Positions 62,526 through 64,000 of a stretch of DNA of 64,000 bases are shown here, one piece after another. Numbering within the stretch: the first letter of the stretch is position 1; the number at the start of each line of letters is the position of its first letter. Location: assembly GCA_963210315.1 (NCBI GenBank), contig OY723321.1, forward strand, positions 496,001-560,000, read 5' to 3'. A program made the translations under genes and the position numbers. Under the pieces are notes generated by a model. It was given only the letters and a program-made list of their open reading frames with translations, did no database searches and was not told the origin of the DNA. The stretch is from Rhynchopus euleeides (lineage: Eukaryota; Euglenozoa; Diplonemea; Diplonemida; Diplonemidae).

Positions 62526-63018
62526 TTTTATCTCCCTGAAATAATGTTCTCTCATCAAAATAGCCTAAGTCCCTGCAAGATAAGAAGATTATTTAATCCT
62601 CCACCAGCACAACGTTGAAACGTGCAGCGGATTTTTCGAACCCCATAAAGTTAGATTATTTTACAGTAAAATAATGTGCAGATTTGTTGGACTGCAGGGA
62701 CCCCAGATCACGCATAGGTTTACAGTGAAGTAATTTAGATTGTTTCGACCTGCCTAAAGACATTGTTTTATTTTGGCCGACTTTTTTTTTAGGTGACTTC
62801 CCCTGTGAGGCAATAATGCCAGCTTTTCTTAACAGCTTGTAAGGAACTTGCGTGAAGGAGAGTCAACATTATTTTACCGTCAAATAATCTAACTTTATGG
62901 GGTTCGAAAAATCTACTGCACGTTTTCAACGTTGTGCTGGTGGAGGATTAAATAATCTTCTTATCTTGCAGGGCCGCAGGCTATTTTGATGAGAGAACAT
63001 TATTTTAGGGAGATAAAA
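62526..63018. mobile_element. 493 bp fold-back element with ATTATTTT repeats
   Basis: The ends TTTTATCTCCCTGAAATAAT and ATTATTTTAGGGAGATAAAA pair, and the arms extend for about 165 bp with minor differences, around a core of about 160 bp. The word ATTATTTT or its complement occurs many times. No reading frame of note. MITE-like. Confidence 0.82.
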
Positions 63019-63019
63019 A

Positions 63020-63043
63020 TTTTTTCGACATGTCGAAATTTCG
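63020..63043. repeat. TTTCGACATGTCGAAA palindrome module, second copy
   Basis: Identical core to 56735-56761. It fills the short gap between the ATTATTTT fold-back element and the hAT-like copy. Confidence 0.7.
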
Positions 63044-63055
63044 GACCCCGGGTCA

Positions 63056-64000
63056 CAGGCCTGGGCGGGGAACCAGCCCTTTTTCCGGGTTTTTTGGGTC
63101 GGGGAACCAGGTTTTTTCTAAGAATTTTTACAAGGGATTTTTTGCTCGCCCCCCCACAGTTTCCAGGCGCGTGCCCGTCAGGCGGAACTTTTTCTCTGAT
63201 TTCTCTCCGCGTCATCATGTGACAGCTCTCGAGTGATGCCCAGAGATGCTTGCGGCAGAGAGTGCCCCTCATGCGCGTTACAGCTGAAAATGAATGAGGA
63301 TCACCTGGCGCTCGTTCTCATCGGGGATTGTGCTCCGCAGGGACTCAATACACCTTGGCACTCTCGCAGGGCTGGACATGCCAGCAGCTGGAGGACAGTT
63401 ACAAAGCTGCCACTCCCCGACGCCACCCACCTGCTGGCCCCTTCAGGTCTGAAAGCCCAAAAGCTCCCGGGGATTTTTGCAATGGTGCGCACCATATTCA
63501 GCGCAGTAGGGTGATCTCTCCGATTTTCCAAAACTGCTGGTTTACGGGTTTGGGGAACGGTCGCCGGCAGACCGTTGAAATGCCCGTGTTAGCAAGGCAC
63601 ACTCATGTTTCAGGGAGCGTGTCGCGTGTCACGCATGTCGCGAACGCGGCAAGTGTACCTTCCAGGTGGGGAAGCCCGACCTCCTGTCCGATGTCAGTCA
63701 GGCTTCGAAGAAGCGCTTCATGGATGCGGCGCTGACCTCCTACGCTGCACTGTACCCGGGGAAGTGAGATAGATGGACGGGCACACGCTACATTGGGGGT
63801 CTGGGGGGCGGTGCCCCCCAGCCGCCGGAGGCCACGGTAGCGAACATCTGTTCGTGTGGGCGTACAGATTCTGTGCGAGTTGGCTGCGTCCTCAGAGGCG
63901 ACTGGAGTGGTTGGACCCCAACTTGATGGGATTCGAAGGACTTGAGTACGAGACGTACGCCACAGGGGGGTCTGGGGGGCGGAGCCCCCCAGCCGCCGGA
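63056..64000. mobile_element. Second hAT-like element, inverted, cut by the window end
   Basis: It starts CAGGCCTGGGCGGGG, which is the complement of the end of the element at 23821-25008, and follows that element base for base in reverse for about 945 bp with scattered substitutions. It includes the exon-like fragment (stop at 63765-63767) and two M1 modules on the minus strand (about 63792-63843 and 63966-64000). Its other end and any target duplication lie outside the window. Confidence 0.88.
63792..63843 (-). repeat. M1 hairpin module with a stem mutation
   Basis: This copy has GGCGGTGCC where others have GGCGGAGCC, which changes the loop-closing region. Otherwise it matches 24222-24273. 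Confidence 0.75.

Noticed and set aside
1..64000. tRNA, rRNA or telomeric repeats
   Set aside because: No consistent cloverleaf with a canonical B box, no rRNA conserved blocks and no TTTAGGG-like arrays were seen.

Overview
This window is nuclear DNA of a unicellular eukaryote, most likely an alga or another free-living protist. The evidence is intron-split genes with GT-AG introns, a GCN2-type eIF2alpha kinase, secreted hydrolases with signal peptides, a non-LTR retrotransposon reading frame and a heavy load of fold-back repeats. Every intron that could be placed starts with GTATGT or GTATGC and ends in a pyrimidine-rich CAG or TAG acceptor. The species cannot be named from the sequence; a chromerid-like alga is only a guess. 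All recognisable genes read on the minus strand.

Layout. 1-1757: no gene. 1758-12907: GCN2-like kinase, whose last intron (2001-7951) is swollen by a 5.75 kb element with 213 bp terminal inverted repeats. 12908-15168: no gene; an unseen first GCN2 exon may lie here. 15169-25145: tandem duplication (4.4 and 5.6 kb) of a VIT/von Willebrand A protein gene. Copy A (16463-19314) is intact. Copy B (20862-23696) is frameshifted and has a 1188 bp hAT-like insertion just upstream. 25714-28042: gene for a predicted myristoylated protein with RPTSAS repeats, an IQ motif and a C-terminal zinc ribbon completed by a very short last exon.

28189-48199: array of three near-identical 6.4 kb units flanked by partial units. 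Each unit carries a secreted epoxide-hydrolase-like gene, a decayed PIF1/Helitron-type helicase fragment, a Ser/Pro-rich open frame and several dispersed hairpin modules. The start of the units alternates between two sequence types, Y-X-Y-X-Y. 49076-50587: serine carboxypeptidase (S10) gene. 50766-54161: fold-back elements. 54162-57378: gene-poor, rich in poly-G runs. 57379-61560: 5'-incomplete retrotransposon frame encoding reverse transcriptase, restriction-like endonuclease, two OTU-like domains and two RING-like zinc clusters. 62288-64000: palindromic ATTATTTT-rich elements, then an inverted second copy of the hAT-like element.

No metabolic pathway or operon is implied. The theme is a few housekeeping or secreted-protein genes embedded in, and being reshaped by, a mosaic of shared palindromic modules. 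The best leads are the retrotransposon protein with tandem OTU domains after its endonuclease, the triple hairpins sharing a GAGCGAAGCGAG cap, the giant intronic element, and the internally documented hAT-like insertion.
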